From positions 248,001 to 312,000 of the forward strand of contig JACJWE010000001.1 of NCBI GenBank assembly GCA_020637365.1: 64,000 nucleotides of DNA. The letters are read 5' to 3'. The DNA is from Acidimicrobiia bacterium. Its GTDB lineage: Bacteria; Actinomycetota; Acidimicrobiia; IMCC26256; JAGNEX01. Of this stretch, positions 49,718 through 58,831 are shown in pieces. A program made the position numbers and the translations under genes. The notes under the pieces are model-generated. The model was not told where the DNA came from and did no database searches. It was given only the letters and a program-made list of their open reading frames with translations. Each line of letters opens with the position of its first letter. Position 1 is the stretch's first letter.

Positions 49718-51620
49718 CGATTACCTTCGGTCTGTGGGGTGGTTTGATCGCCAGCGGTGGCCGGAGCGTCGTCGATCGTGCCCCTCAAGGTCGGGACTGG
49801 CTCGGTGATCCCTTGGGATCCCGTTCCAAAGTTGTTGCCTGGATCGACCGCGTTCTTGAGCTGACGGTTCCAGCCGAGTGCCGCGTTCGAGAAAACCCTC
49901 GGCAAGAAGTCTTTACGGAGATGTCCAATGCCGTGGTGATGGGAGAGTGAACCGCCAGCGTTCAGGATCTCGTCGCGGGCGGCACGTTCGATGTCGGCGT
50001 AGACCTCCGAAGGGTTCTCGACGCCTTTGTGGTAAAACGCGAAATAGAAATAGACCACAGCGCCAGTGTCATAGATCTGGGTGACTCGTGCCGTGATGAA
50101 GGGTACGCCGGGCAGGTTGCGCTTGTGATGTTCTTCAGTAATTCGCGCCTTCACCCGGTCGACCAGCGGTATGACCTTGTCCCACGGCATCGATGTTTCA
50201 AACGACTCGGCCAGGATGTATTTGCGCATGATGAAATCGCGGATATAGGCGATTCCATAGGTCAGTTGGTAGCCGCGCTTGCCGTTGTCTGAACCTGCTG
50301 CCATGCCTTTGTGCAGGTCGCTCAGACGTTTGACCGTTGCTTCTTGGGCGGTGACCTGTTCTTCGCTGCCTTCAAAAACGAGGGTACAGGCGACCATCTG
50401 ATCGACCTTGAATCCCTTGAGAAACGCGTGACGAACAGCTTTTCGACGTGGGATTTGATCCGGCTGAGGCCGCTCGATTTCGCCTTCAACGTTTGTGACA
50501 GCTGGAACTGAAGGTTGTCGACGAGACGCGCACTTGCTGGCCAATTGCCGCTTCGCGTCAAGTCGTACATAAAGGCAACACCGTCGGCGAACGTGGGGAA
50601 CAAGATCGCCTGGTACTTCTGAACTTCGGGAAGCGGGAAGATCTTGACGGTGGCCTGGGTGATGATGCCCAGGTTGCCTTCGGAACCCAAAATGAACCGC
50701 CGCGGGTCGGCGCCGATGGATTCGCGCGGCCCCACGTTGTTACGGGAGATCACTCCATCGCGGGTTACGACGGTCACATCGGTGATGAGATCTTCGATGT
50801 TGCCGTAGCGGTTCTTTTTCATGCCGGAAGCGTGTGTTGCGATCCAACCTCCGAGGGTAGAAAACTCGAGTGAATCGGGTTCGTGGCCCATCGTGAAACC
50901 GAACTCGGCGAGACGGTCTGTCAGATGTCGCCCGACCGCTCCGGCCTGGATCCCAGCTTCGAGGTTGGTCGGATCGATCCAGAGGACCTGGTCCATCCGC
51001 AACATGTCCACGGCGACGATCATGCGGGTTTCGTCTGGGTCGCAACGCAGCGCTTCGGTCACGTTGGTCCCGCCACCATAGGGCACCAACACGACATCAT
51101 TGTCGATGGCTGCTTGTACGAGCTTGGCGATTTCGAGGTCGTCGCCTGGGAATACGATCAGGTCGGGGATTCGGGGGAGCGCCCCGTACTTGATCGCGTA
51201 CATCTCTTCTTGTGTGTGACCGTGTCCGCGTCGTAGCCGTTCCTGGTCGTCATCGTCGATCTGATCGGAATCGAGGAAATCTGCGATCGCATGGCGGAAG
51301 CCGTCGTTGACGACCGGTGCGGGGATAACGCCGGGGTACTGCGATTCGTGTACGTCGAACGCGTCGAGATCGACCTCGATAACACCGCGCATCCAGGGTA
51401 AGAGGTCGGGAAGTTCCGAACCGGAGATCTCGTAGCGATGCCCGCGCGCCTTGACCACCCCCTTGTCGGTGACCTCGAAACCGGAGTCGGGAAACCCCCA
51501 CACGTCGAGCGACTCAGGGTCGGGTTTCGGTTCGTATTTCGGCAGCGGGATCCGTCCCTGGACCGTTCCGCTCACCAACATCGATCCGGATGGGACGGGT
51601 GGATCGGGGCGCTCTGTCAT
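49714..51620 (-). pseudogene. Alkyl-DHAP synthase-like FAD oxidase, one frameshift
   Basis: About 635 residues if repaired. A VAO-type flavoprotein with the AGPS plan: N-terminal KYEPKPDPESLDVWGFPDSG, FAD loop VPYGGGTNVTEAL, ASGMKKNRYGNIED, FILGSEGNLGIIT, and the C-terminal SHHHGIGHLRKDF with the catalytic histidines of alkyl-dihydroxyacetonephosphate synthase. AGPS swaps the acyl chain of acyl-DHAP for a fatty alcohol, making the ether bond. One base is missing near 50421 (TTC-CTC-AAG expected), which splits the gene in two overlapping frames. The start is ATG at 51620. It is the first gene of a three-gene coupled operon with the reductase/acyltransferase fusion. Confidence 0.87.
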
Positions 51621-51814
51621 CTGACCACCAAAAAGAGTTGCGTCGTCGAGGGCCGGATACGGCCAGCGTACGTTCAAACAGGGTTCATGATTCTGACCTA
51701 TCGGAAGCGATTTTGGTGACACAGGGCGCGCAAATCCGTGAACACGATCGGTCAGTTGCTTCAGATCATCGCGGTGATGCCGATGTTCTTCAAATAGGTA
51801 TCGATTGTTGTAGC

Positions 51815-51852
51815 ACCGGAACGTGGGGCAAGCACCGGAACGTGGGGCAAGC
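51815..51852. repeat. Exact 19-base direct repeat, two copies
   Basis: ACCGGAACGTGGGGCAAGC occurs twice head to tail, between the ether-lipid operon and the thiolase. It ends one base before an ATG at 51854, so it could place a ribosome site (GGGGCAAGCG) for the small ORF there or act as a protein-binding site. Confidence 0.7.
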
Positions 51853-51853
51853 G

Positions 51854-52210
51854 ATGGGTGATGAGCACACGATGGACCGTCGATATGGCGGGGGTCACTT
51901 TTGGATGTGGATCGCGGCGACGGCGCCGGTCGCGTCTGGTGGCGTGGTGATCGCTGCGGGTGTCACCCGAGCGACGATCTTGTTGATGATCGGCGCCGTC
52001 ATGAACAGCGTGGGCATTCTCGGTGCCCAGCGCCCTTCAGGCAGTGACCGCAGCGTCGCTGGCCACAGCTCGCCAACGACGAGTAGGTCGGATCTGACCG
52101 ACGGGTCACCGGGTACAGATCACGCTCGAGCCGTGACCGAACAGCCCTTGGTTGATGGTCAAACCAACCTTGGCTCCGTCGACTTGTCGATCGCCGGCTT
52201 GGCCGCGTAA
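51854..52210 (+). CDS. Possible small membrane protein
   Basis: A 118-codon frame that would fill the 485-base gap before the thiolase end. It has one or two hydrophobic segments (FWMWIAATAPVASGGVVIAA and RATILLMIGAVMNSVGIL) and then a polar tail that is antisense to the last 100 bases of the thiolase gene. The hydrophobic part looks natural and the tail does not, so the real gene may be shorter or absent. No family recognised. Confidence 0.3.
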   Translation: MGDEHTMDRRYGGGHFWMWIAATAPVASGGVVIAAGVTRATILLMIGAVMNSVGILGAQRPSGSDRSVAGHSSPTTSRSDLTDGSPGTDHARAVTEQPLVDGQTNLGSVDLSIAGLAA

Positions 52211-53296
52211 TTGCCAGGTGAGCTCGCAGACTTGAGCGATTGCCTGAGCCGGTACGGCCTCTCCAAAGCACCCGAGCCCGCCTGAGGGGTTGACCGGGAC
52301 CCGCCCGCCGAGCGTCGTCACACCAGAGCGGAGCAACCGTTCTGCCTCGCCTTCGCCGCAGAGACCGATCTGCTCGTACCAGTCCAATTCAAGTGCTGAT
52401 GACAAGTCGTACACCTCGGCCAGGTCCAAGTCGTCGGGACCGAGCCCAGCTTCTTCGTATGCGGCCGCTGCGATCGAGGTCTTGAACGTCTGGTCTGGAG
52501 CGGCAACCGCCGTCGTTGAATCGGTGGACAACTCCGGCATGTCGAGCACCGTGTTGGGATAGGTCGGTGTCGCTGTTGCGACCGCAGCGATCTTGACTGT
52601 GTTGTTCAGTCCCCGCCGTGTCGCATAGTCGCTGGAACACAAGATGACCGCTGCGCCGCCGTCCGATGTCGCGCAGATCTGCAGAAGTCGAAGCGGATAG
52701 GACACGTAGGGAGATTCCATCACATCGGCGATCGAGAACTCTTTGCGGTAACGAGCGTTCGGGTTGGTCAGGCCGTGACGGGAGTTTTTGACTTTGACCT
52801 GGGCGAAGTCTTCTTCAGTGGCGCCGTACAGATCCATGCGACGACGTGCGTACAGACCGAAGTACGAAGGGTTGGTCATGCCCATCAGACGAAATCGCAG
52901 CCAATCGGGATCATCTAAGCGCTCACCAGCGTTGGGTGCGAAGAATCCTTTCGGGGTCGTATCGGCCCCGACGACCAGCGCAACGTTGGCCATACCCGAC
53001 AGGATGTGGGCTCGTGCGACGTTGATGGCCTGTGCACCCGTCGCGCATGCGGCATAGCTCGAAGCGATGCGCGCTCCGGTCCAACCCAGTGCCTGGGCGA
53101 ACGTCGAGCCAGCGACATAGCCCTTGTAGCCATTGCGCATGGTGTCGGCGCCGCTCACAAAGTCGATGTCGGTCCACGGGACTGCGGCGTCTTTCAGTGC
53201 TGCACGGGCTGCGGCAACGCCGTACTCAACGAAGTTCTTGCCCCATTTGCCCCATGGGTGCATCCCGACCCCGATAACCGAGACGTCCTGACTCAT
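52106..53296 (-). CDS. Thiolase-like lipid-transfer protein (Rv1627c type)
   Basis: 396 residues of the SCP-x/thiolase fold. Family features are strong: VIGVGMHPWGKWGKNFVEYG, FVSGADTMRNGYKGYVAG, nucleophile Cys in SSYAACATGAQA, VKVKNSRHGLTNPNARYRKE, NPSGGLGCFGEAVPAQAIAQ and the end LTINQGLFGHGSSVI. This is the Mycobacterium Rv1627c group, and such proteins act as retro-aldolases or thiolases on sterol or lipid CoA esters together with a DUF35 partner. Here the DUF35 gene lies directly upstream and overlaps by ATGA, so the two should form a complex. Confidence 0.9.
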   Translation of the reverse strand: MSQDVSVIGVGMHPWGKWGKNFVEYGVAAARAALKDAAVPWTDIDFVSGADTMRNGYKGYVAGSTFAQALGWTGARIASSYAACATGAQAINVARAHILSGMANVALVVGADTTPKGFFAPNAGERLDDPDWLRFRLMGMTNPSYFGLYARRRMDLYGATEEDFAQVKVKNSRHGLTNPNARYRKEFSIADVMESPYVSYPLRLLQICATSDGGAAVILCSSDYATRRGLNNTVKIAAVATATPTYPNTVLDMPELSTDSTTAVAAPDQTFKTSIAAAAYEEAGLGPDDLDLAEVYDLSSALELDWYEQIGLCGEGEAERLLRSGVTTLGGRVPVNPSGGLGCFGEAVPAQAIAQVCELTWQLRGQAGDRQVDGAKVGLTINQGLFGHGSSVICTR

Positions 53297-53787
53297 CGCA
53301 GCGCGCTCCCTTCGGTTTCATCGGTCGTGACGTTCGCCGCGACGACCGAGGGCGCTTCGATCGGCGCCCACTCCCACATCAGCCAGGTGGCGTCGTCGTC
53401 TTCATAGGCGATACCCGTGGACAACTCGACACGAGTCCCCGCACAAAGTTGCTCGACCGCTGCGCCGCGGCGCACCGGTCCCATCACCACCAGGCCATCA
53501 TCATCGAGGGTGACGGCCGCGAGGATGTACGGCTCGAACGGGTCGGGAGCGATGTAGGGCGGCGGGGGAGGATAGAAGTTTTGGGTCGCGGCCCAGATCG
53601 TCCCGGTCCGTGACAGTTCGACCTGATCGAGCTGGGTGCTGTCGCAGTGAGGATTGCGGCAGAAGAGGTCCTCGCGTGGGAAAAACGCACTCGAACACAC
53701 CGCGCATCGCGTGCCGATAAGCGCTGGTTTCGCCCCAGCGGTGAACCAGCCTTCGACGACCGGCTTGACCGGCTTTGGGTCCGACAT
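53293..53787 (-). CDS. DUF35 OB-fold zinc-ribbon protein, thiolase partner
   Basis: 164 residues. A rubredoxin-like zinc ribbon (GTRCAVCSSAFFPREDLFCR with a following C in NPHC) precedes an OB-fold (SRTGTIWAATQNFYPPPPPY, then IAPDPFEPYILAAVTLDDDG). These acyl-CoA-associated proteins shield or channel substrate for the thiolase encoded next; the two reading frames overlap by 4 bases. The start is ATG at 53787 with GGAGG 5 bases upstream. This corresponds to Rv1628c beside Rv1627c in mycobacteria. Confidence 0.9.
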   Translation of the reverse strand: MSDPKPVKPVVEGWFTAGAKPALIGTRCAVCSSAFFPREDLFCRNPHCDSTQLDQVELSRTGTIWAATQNFYPPPPPYIAPDPFEPYILAAVTLDDDGLVVMGPVRRGAAVEQLCAGTRVELSTGIAYEDDDATWLMWEWAPIEAPSVVAANVTTDETEGSALR

Positions 53788-53928
53788 GCGCGCCTCCACA
53801 AACAGACCCGACACGAAGTGTCCGGCGGTGAAAAACCTGACATCGGCGTCAGGGTATCGCGCTGGAGTGAATTTCGTCGTGCCCGCCCATTAGGCCTGGT
53901 GCCGTCGATTCTCCCGATCGGGAGGACG

Positions 53929-54930
53929 TCAGCGGCTGCTGTATTGGGCGGCGAGCGCCTTGGCGTCGGCGATGGTTGCGGGGTTGGTGCGTCGAAGATT
54001 GGAGGCCAGCCCAACGCGTTCGCAGCTCAAGATCAGCCACTTCGTCGGGTCGTACTGCCACCAGTGGATCGCCGCACGAAAGTCGCTTTGGAACTTGTGG
54101 TGGTAGTTGTGGAAACCCTCGCCGAAGGTGATGAATGCGGTGAGCCAAGAATCTGCTGCGGTGGACTGCGCGTCGTACGGGCGGTTCCCGACCAGGTGTG
54201 CCATGGAGTTGACACAGAATGTGGCTTGGAGCAAGAGGGCGCCCCGGAGCCCGCCAGCGACGAGAAGCCCGCCCCACGGGTCGCCCCAGGTCCACGCGAC
54301 GAGCGTTGGAAAGACGAAACCCATGAAGGTTGCGAACACCACGTAGTACTTGTCCTGGGTGCGGATGAGGGCCGAACGCTCGAGATCTTGGGTTTGGCGT
54401 GGGCGGTCGCCAACGCCCGGACGCTGCCAGAACAGCCAGCTCATATGCGCCCACCATTTGCCGTCCTTCACCGAATACGGGTCGGTGTTGCCGTCGGTGT
54501 CGCCGTGGTGCACTCGGTGGTCGTTGCACCACACCAGAACCGAGTTCTGGAATGCTCCCGAACCGAGCATGACGAAGCCGAAACGAACCGGCAGCCTGGC
54601 CTGGTACGAACGATGGGCGAACAGCCGGTGGTAACCCCCTGTGATGGCCATGCCCGTCGCGAAGTAGTAGACGATGGCAAAGACCAGCGTCTGCCAGCGA
54701 AAGTTGAAGATCATGTAGATCAGGCCAGCGAGGCCCATCACGTGGACCAGCGCCATGGTCCCGATCGACCCGGGTTCAAGGCGGCCCCGCCGATCAGGTC
54801 GCTCATCTTCAGGTGGGTGAATCGCCCGATCGTCGGCATCCGACGGACCTGGCAGGGATTCAAACCGGGTGGACGGGGTGGCAATGGTGTTCGACACGTT
54901 GTTGCTCACATCTCGTGGTCGTCTTGGCAA
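53929..54930 (-). CDS. Acyl-CoA (delta-9-type) fatty acid desaturase
   Basis: 333 residues. The three histidine boxes of membrane desaturases are intact: HRLFAH, HRVHH and HNYHH, with four membrane helices between and the typical GEGFHNYHHKFQSDFR. It inserts a double bond in a fatty acyl chain using di-iron and oxygen. The N-terminal about 55 residues before GTMALVHV are polar and may be over-long; no ribosome site settles the start. A stand-alone unit in this lipid-rich neighbourhood. Confidence 0.92.
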   Translation of the reverse strand: MPRRPRDVSNNVSNTIATPSTRFESLPGPSDADDRAIHPPEDERPDRRGRLEPGSIGTMALVHVMGLAGLIYMIFNFRWQTLVFAIVYYFATGMAITGGYHRLFAHRSYQARLPVRFGFVMLGSGAFQNSVLVWCNDHRVHHGDTDGNTDPYSVKDGKWWAHMSWLFWQRPGVGDRPRQTQDLERSALIRTQDKYYVVFATFMGFVFPTLVAWTWGDPWGGLLVAGGLRGALLLQATFCVNSMAHLVGNRPYDAQSTAADSWLTAFITFGEGFHNYHHKFQSDFRAAIHWWQYDPTKWLILSCERVGLASNLRRTNPATIADAKALAAQYSSR

Positions 54931-55106
54931 AAGGGTGTGGGCACAGTCTGTGGGGACGTTGTTTCCGGTGATTTACCGCCGGCTGGTTCTCGTGTTTCTT
55001 TCGACTCAACCTGGCGTCTCGGTCACTTGGACATCAACACCGTCGAGATTGTCACAAAACAGCTGACACCATTTCTGTCGGCACAGGCTTACCAGCGCAT
55101 ACGCGT

Positions 55107-55999
55107 TTAACCCGAGGTAAAGGCGGCCGCGGCGGTCAGGAAGGCCGGCCACTGGTCACCGCCGTTAATGACCAGGTTTGCGCCCGTTATGTACGACGCC
55201 GCCGGCGACGTCAGGAACAGGCATGCCGATGCAATGTCGTCGGGTGTGCCGAACCGGCCGAGCGGAACGGTCTTGGCGACCGCATCAAAACCTGCCTGGC
55301 CGCCGTAGTGGTCCGCGGCGTGTTCGGTCGCGATCAGACCTGCCGAGATTGCGTTGATTCGGACCTTGGGTGCCCACTCGACCGCCAACGACTGCGTGGC
55401 GTTGTTGAGTCCGGCCTTCGCTGCGCCATAGGGAGCCGTTCCCGGGGAGGGGCGCATTGCGCTGACCGAGGAAATGTTCAGGATTGTCCCGCCCGTTTCT
55501 TGGCACTGCATGACCGCATTCGCCCGCTGAGCAAAGATGATCGCGCTCGTGAGATTGAGCGCGATGATCGATGCAATGAACCGCGGGGATGCGTCGGCGG
55601 TCATGACGTGAGGCGATCCTCCAGCATTATTAATCAACACGTCGAGTCGCCCCGTGCGCTCCAGGACCGCGAGTAGACCACGCGGTCGATATCGTCGTCT
55701 TGACGAACATCGGCGCTGACGAAATGGGCGGTCTGTCCGTCGCTTGTCACCGGGACTTCGGGAGCCGTGCGGCCACAGATCGTGACCTCGGCGCCTGCGG
55801 CGAGAAAACGCTCGGCGATCACGCGTCCGATACCCCTCGAGCCGCCGGTCACGATGACCGACGCCCCCGCATGAGTTGCTTGACCGTGCGAGGCCGCTCC
55901 TGATGCTGGCGCCGCCTCTGAGTTTGCGGCCGAACCCTGTGCTGCGGGCGGAACTCCTGGCGGGTCGGCGCTTGTGGAGGCGGGCGTATTGCTCGTCAT
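55107..55999 (-). pseudogene. SDR-family oxidoreductase, one frameshift
   Basis: About 297 residues if repaired. After a 45-residue Ala/Ser/Pro-rich head comes an SDR domain: VIVTGGSRGIGRVIAERF, then (after the break) LDVLINNAGG, SSVSAMRPSPGTAPYGAAKA with the catalytic Tyr/Lys, and a GANLVINGGDQWP end. One base is missing near 55675, between DRVV and LERTGRLDVL. The head is unusual and might be removed by a later start, but no ATG lies closer to the fold. ATG at 55999 has AAAAGG upstream. It is divergent from echA20. The substrate is unknown. Confidence 0.78.
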
Positions 56000-56016
56000 C
56001 TGCGACCTTTTCATTC

Positions 56017-56114
56017 GTCGTACCTGATATGTCGTACCTGCATATGTCGTGCCTGATATGTCGTACCTGGTGTCGGGACTGGCTCGATCATCGCAGCGGC
56101 CGGTGTCGTACCTG
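56017..56114. repeat. Direct repeats of GTCGTACCTG between SDR gene and echA20
   Basis: GTCGTACCTG occurs at 56017, 56031 and 56060 (with a one-base variant, GTCGTGCCTG, at 56046) and again at 56105. The first four are spaced 14-15 bases apart and separated by ATAT or CATAT. The array starts about 18 bases upstream of the SDR start. The rest of the 457-base gap up to echA20 has no gene I can support. Confidence 0.75.
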
Positions 56115-56456
56115 CAACGTTGGTCTCAACGCGTGGGCACTCGACGTCATGCATGCCGTCATGCCGCACGGGCGGCGAGGTATGGCAACTCCGAACGACT
56201 GCTGACGTCGAAAGTGGACGATGAAGATGGAGCCGCTCTGTCGGCAGCGACGCAATCTGACGTCGGTGTCATACTTGGCCGTCTGGAGGGACGCGGTCCA
56301 GTCGGCAACCGTGAAGGTACAGGCATGCATGCTGTGTCAGATTGTCGTTCTCGACCGGTCGAGAAAGACCGTTGGCGTCGACGTGCGATTGGGGTTGGGA
56401 CTCGGTGCCGTGGGTGATCTGGGTCACGGCGTAAGAATGTTGGCAAGGGGAACAAG

Positions 56457-57197
56457 GTGATTCATTACGACGTATCCGACCACATCGCCGAGGTCACGGT
56501 GGATAACCCGCCGGTGAATGCGCTCCCGGTCGCAGGGTGGTTCGAGCTGGCGGATCGCATCCTGAGCGCTGGCCGCGACGCGGACGTCCATGTCGTCGTA
56601 CTCCGGGCTGAGGGGCGAGGTTTTAACGCCGGGGTCGACATCAAAGAAATGCAGGCGACCGATGGCTTTGAGGCCCTGATCGGGGCTAACCGCGGCTGCT
56701 TCGCCGCGTTTGCGGCCGTCTATGACTGCGAGGTGCCGGTGATAGCCGCCGTGAACGGGTATTGCCTGGGTGGGGGAATTGGGCTCGTCGGCAATGCGGA
56801 CATCATCATCGCTGCCGACGACGCGACCTTCGGGCTCCCAGAGGTTGATCGGGGAGCGCTCGGCGCGGCCACTCATCTGGCACGCATGGTGCCTCAACAC
56901 AAAATGCGCGAGATGGTCTACACAGCGCAACCGATCTCGGCTTTGGAGATGGAACGCTACGGATCGGTGCATTCGGTGGTGCCCGTGACCGATCTGCGGG
57001 CCGCGGCGAGACGCGTCGCTGCCGATATCGCCGCGAAACCGCCGACCGTCATCCGGGCGGCGAAGGCATCCCTGAACGGCATCGACCCGGTCGATGTGAA
57101 GCGCTCGTACCGCTATGAACAGGGTTTTACCTTCGAATTGAACCTGAGCGGAGTCAGCGATCAGGCCCGGGACGCGTTCGTGGAGAAGCGTCCCTAG
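56457..57197 (+). CDS. echA20: Crotonase EchA20 (sterol ring D hydrolase)
   Basis: 246 residues. It follows Mycobacterium EchA20 (Rv3550) closely: VDNPPVNALP, VLRAEGRGFNAGVDIKEMQ (oxyanion hole), NRGCFAAFAAVYDCEVPVIA, NGYCLGGGIGLVGNAD, DATFGLPEVDRGALGAATHL and YRYEQGFTFELNLSGVSD. EchA20 hydrolyses ring D of the HIP-derived CoA ester (HIEC-CoA). The start is GTG at 56457 with AAGGGG 6 bases upstream. In mycobacteria it lies directly before ipdAB; here a DUF418 membrane gene is inserted between them. Confidence 0.93.
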   Translation: MIHYDVSDHIAEVTVDNPPVNALPVAGWFELADRILSAGRDADVHVVVLRAEGRGFNAGVDIKEMQATDGFEALIGANRGCFAAFAAVYDCEVPVIAAVNGYCLGGGIGLVGNADIIIAADDATFGLPEVDRGALGAATHLARMVPQHKMREMVYTAQPISALEMERYGSVHSVVPVTDLRAAARRVAADIAAKPPTVIRAAKASLNGIDPVDVKRSYRYEQGFTFELNLSGVSDQARDAFVEKRP

Positions 57198-57345
57198 TTT
57201 TCACGATCTAGGCTGGGTTAACTCTTCGGCGGCGGGGATTCCAGACCTGGTTGAGGCGCGTCTGTTGGAGGTCGAGTTCGGTGTCAAACCGACTTCATGA
57301 TGCCCGGAAATGAACAACGCGCGACGCAACAACTGACAATTGTTT

Positions 57346-57361
57346 CGCGACAAGTGTCGCG
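57346..57361. promoter_or_regulatory. Palindromic operator candidate before DUF418 gene
   Basis: CGCGACAAGTGTCGCG has perfect 7-base arms and a 2-base spacer, 47 bases before the TTG at 57409. It has the same geometry as the palindrome before fadE30 but a different sequence. Suggests a dimeric regulator. Confidence 0.45.
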
Positions 57362-57408
57362 CTGCGCAGTCCACTGGGCATCACACCAACCCAGCGGGAT
57401 GAGCAGCG

Positions 57409-58677
57409 TTGGCACGTTACGCACACCACAACTCAGCGATATCGAACCGGAACCGGGTGCTCGGTCTCGACGTTGCCCGCGCCGTTGCGGTCACCGGGAT
57501 GGTGATGGTGCACCTCGTCGAACCCGTGCATCCCGTCGCACATGAACCCTGGATCGTCACCGCCATCTTGTCCTCACCACACGGTCGGGCGCTGATGCTC
57601 TTCCTGGCCGTCTCAGGCGCCACCGTGTCGGTCATCTCCCGCTCATCTCAACGGCCGTTATGTGAACAACGGAGCTGGCTGCTGACGCGTGGACTGATCC
57701 TGTTCGTCATCGGCGCCATCGTCCGCGCCTTCTTTCCCAGCGAGGTTCTGACCGCGTATCTGGGCTACATGGTGATCGCTGCCCTCTGCGTGACGTTGTC
57801 GCGGCGGTGGTTGCTGGTACTCGGGATGGCAATGGTGGTGGTTGGTCCTACCGCGATCTGGTTCGCTGAAGCGCTGTGGCCAGCGATGCGATCACCTGAA
57901 TTGGCTGGCCACTCAGTGTTTTCCTGGAGCTGGGTGACCGAAACACTGGCGTTTGGTCCCTATGCGCTGGTCCGCGGGGCCGGTGTGTTCACTATCGGGA
58001 TGGGGCTCGGGCGGGGGCCGCTGCGCGATGTTGGTTCGCTCGGACGGATCTTGGCCGTTGCCGCGTGTATCGGCGCGGTGACGCTCGTCGGCCAGGAGCT
58101 CCTTGAAAGCCGTCCCTATGACGGGGTCGACTTTGCTGATGTGGCCGCCGCAGCGCAGGTCGGGCGCGGTTCTGGTCCTGTACCCGATCACGTCGTGATC
58201 GAGACGGTCACCCCAACCGCACAACTTTCCGTCGCCGGTCACAGCGGCACGATCGGCTCGGTGATATTCGGCTCGGCAATCGCGGTATGCATTCTTTGCG
58301 CGCTCCTCATCATCAGCGATCGAGCGTCTCGCCTCGTCCGGTGGATCCAGCCGTTGGGACGCATTGCTCTGACCACCTACGTCGTACAAGCCGTATGGGT
58401 CGGGCTTGTCCCAGACGAATGGCGCGCTATGCCAACCCTCGGTGTGTTTGAGATTGCGGCCTTTATCGCTGTCATGAACCTGTTCGGCATGCTTTGGGGT
58501 CAACGCTTCGGCATCGGCCCGATCGAAACCATGACCAAAGCCTTTTCTGATCTCACCTCACCCGTGCTGGCCCACCTGACCTGTCGGGGCTGCTTACGGG
58601 ACAGAACGGGCCAGATTTCTCAAGACTCAGGTCGGTCCGCGCGACCACGTGGCGTCGCCGTCGCCAGCGAAAATTAG
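57409..58677 (+). CDS. DUF418/acyltransferase-like polytopic membrane protein
   Basis: 422 residues with about ten membrane helices. It opens with RVLGLDVARAVAVTGMVMVH, where the Arg, Asp and His are typical of the YeiB/DUF418 and heparan-glucosaminide acetyltransferase-like group, and ends with GRIALTTYVVQAVW and FGIGPIETM, both characteristic of DUF418 C-termini. Such proteins are thought to move acyl groups across the membrane; no substrate is known. The start is TTG at 57409. Its stop codon lies inside the KstR-like operator of ipdA. The gene interrupts the echA20-ipdAB order and may or may not be part of the regulon. Confidence 0.8.
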   Translation: MARYAHHNSAISNRNRVLGLDVARAVAVTGMVMVHLVEPVHPVAHEPWIVTAILSSPHGRALMLFLAVSGATVSVISRSSQRPLCEQRSWLLTRGLILFVIGAIVRAFFPSEVLTAYLGYMVIAALCVTLSRRWLLVLGMAMVVVGPTAIWFAEALWPAMRSPELAGHSVFSWSWVTETLAFGPYALVRGAGVFTIGMGLGRGPLRDVGSLGRILAVAACIGAVTLVGQELLESRPYDGVDFADVAAAAQVGRGSGPVPDHVVIETVTPTAQLSVAGHSGTIGSVIFGSAIAVCILCALLIISDRASRLVRWIQPLGRIALTTYVVQAVWVGLVPDEWRAMPTLGVFEIAAFIAVMNLFGMLWGQRFGIGPIETMTKAFSDLTSPVLAHLTCRGCLRDRTGQISQDSGRSARPRGVAVASEN

Positions 58678-58689
58678 AACGTGTACTAA
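58674..58689. promoter_or_regulatory. KstR-like operator upstream of ipdA
   Basis: TTAGAACGTGTACTAA lies about 145 bases before the ipdA start and is flanked by A and T runs that extend the symmetry (AAAATTAG against CTAATTTT). The mycobacterial KstR consensus is TNNAACNNGTTNNA; TAGAACGTGTACTA differs at one position. It does not match the KstR2 motif with CAAG and CTTG half-sites. No regulator gene is in the window. Confidence 0.6.
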
Positions 58690-58831
58690 TTTTGTGATCG
58701 GCGGGTATCAGGTCCCGTCAAGCAGAGGGGTCGGGCGGTGCGTCCAACCTCCACGACAATGACGGTTGGGCGAGCTCGAGCCCACGCTCAGATGCCAGAC
58801 GGATCACCGTGCAGAACAGGGGACAGGACAC

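Noticed and set aside
53647..55110. 487-codon plus-strand ORF over the desaturase
   Set aside because: The minus strand holds the three histidine boxes; the plus frame is open only by composition.
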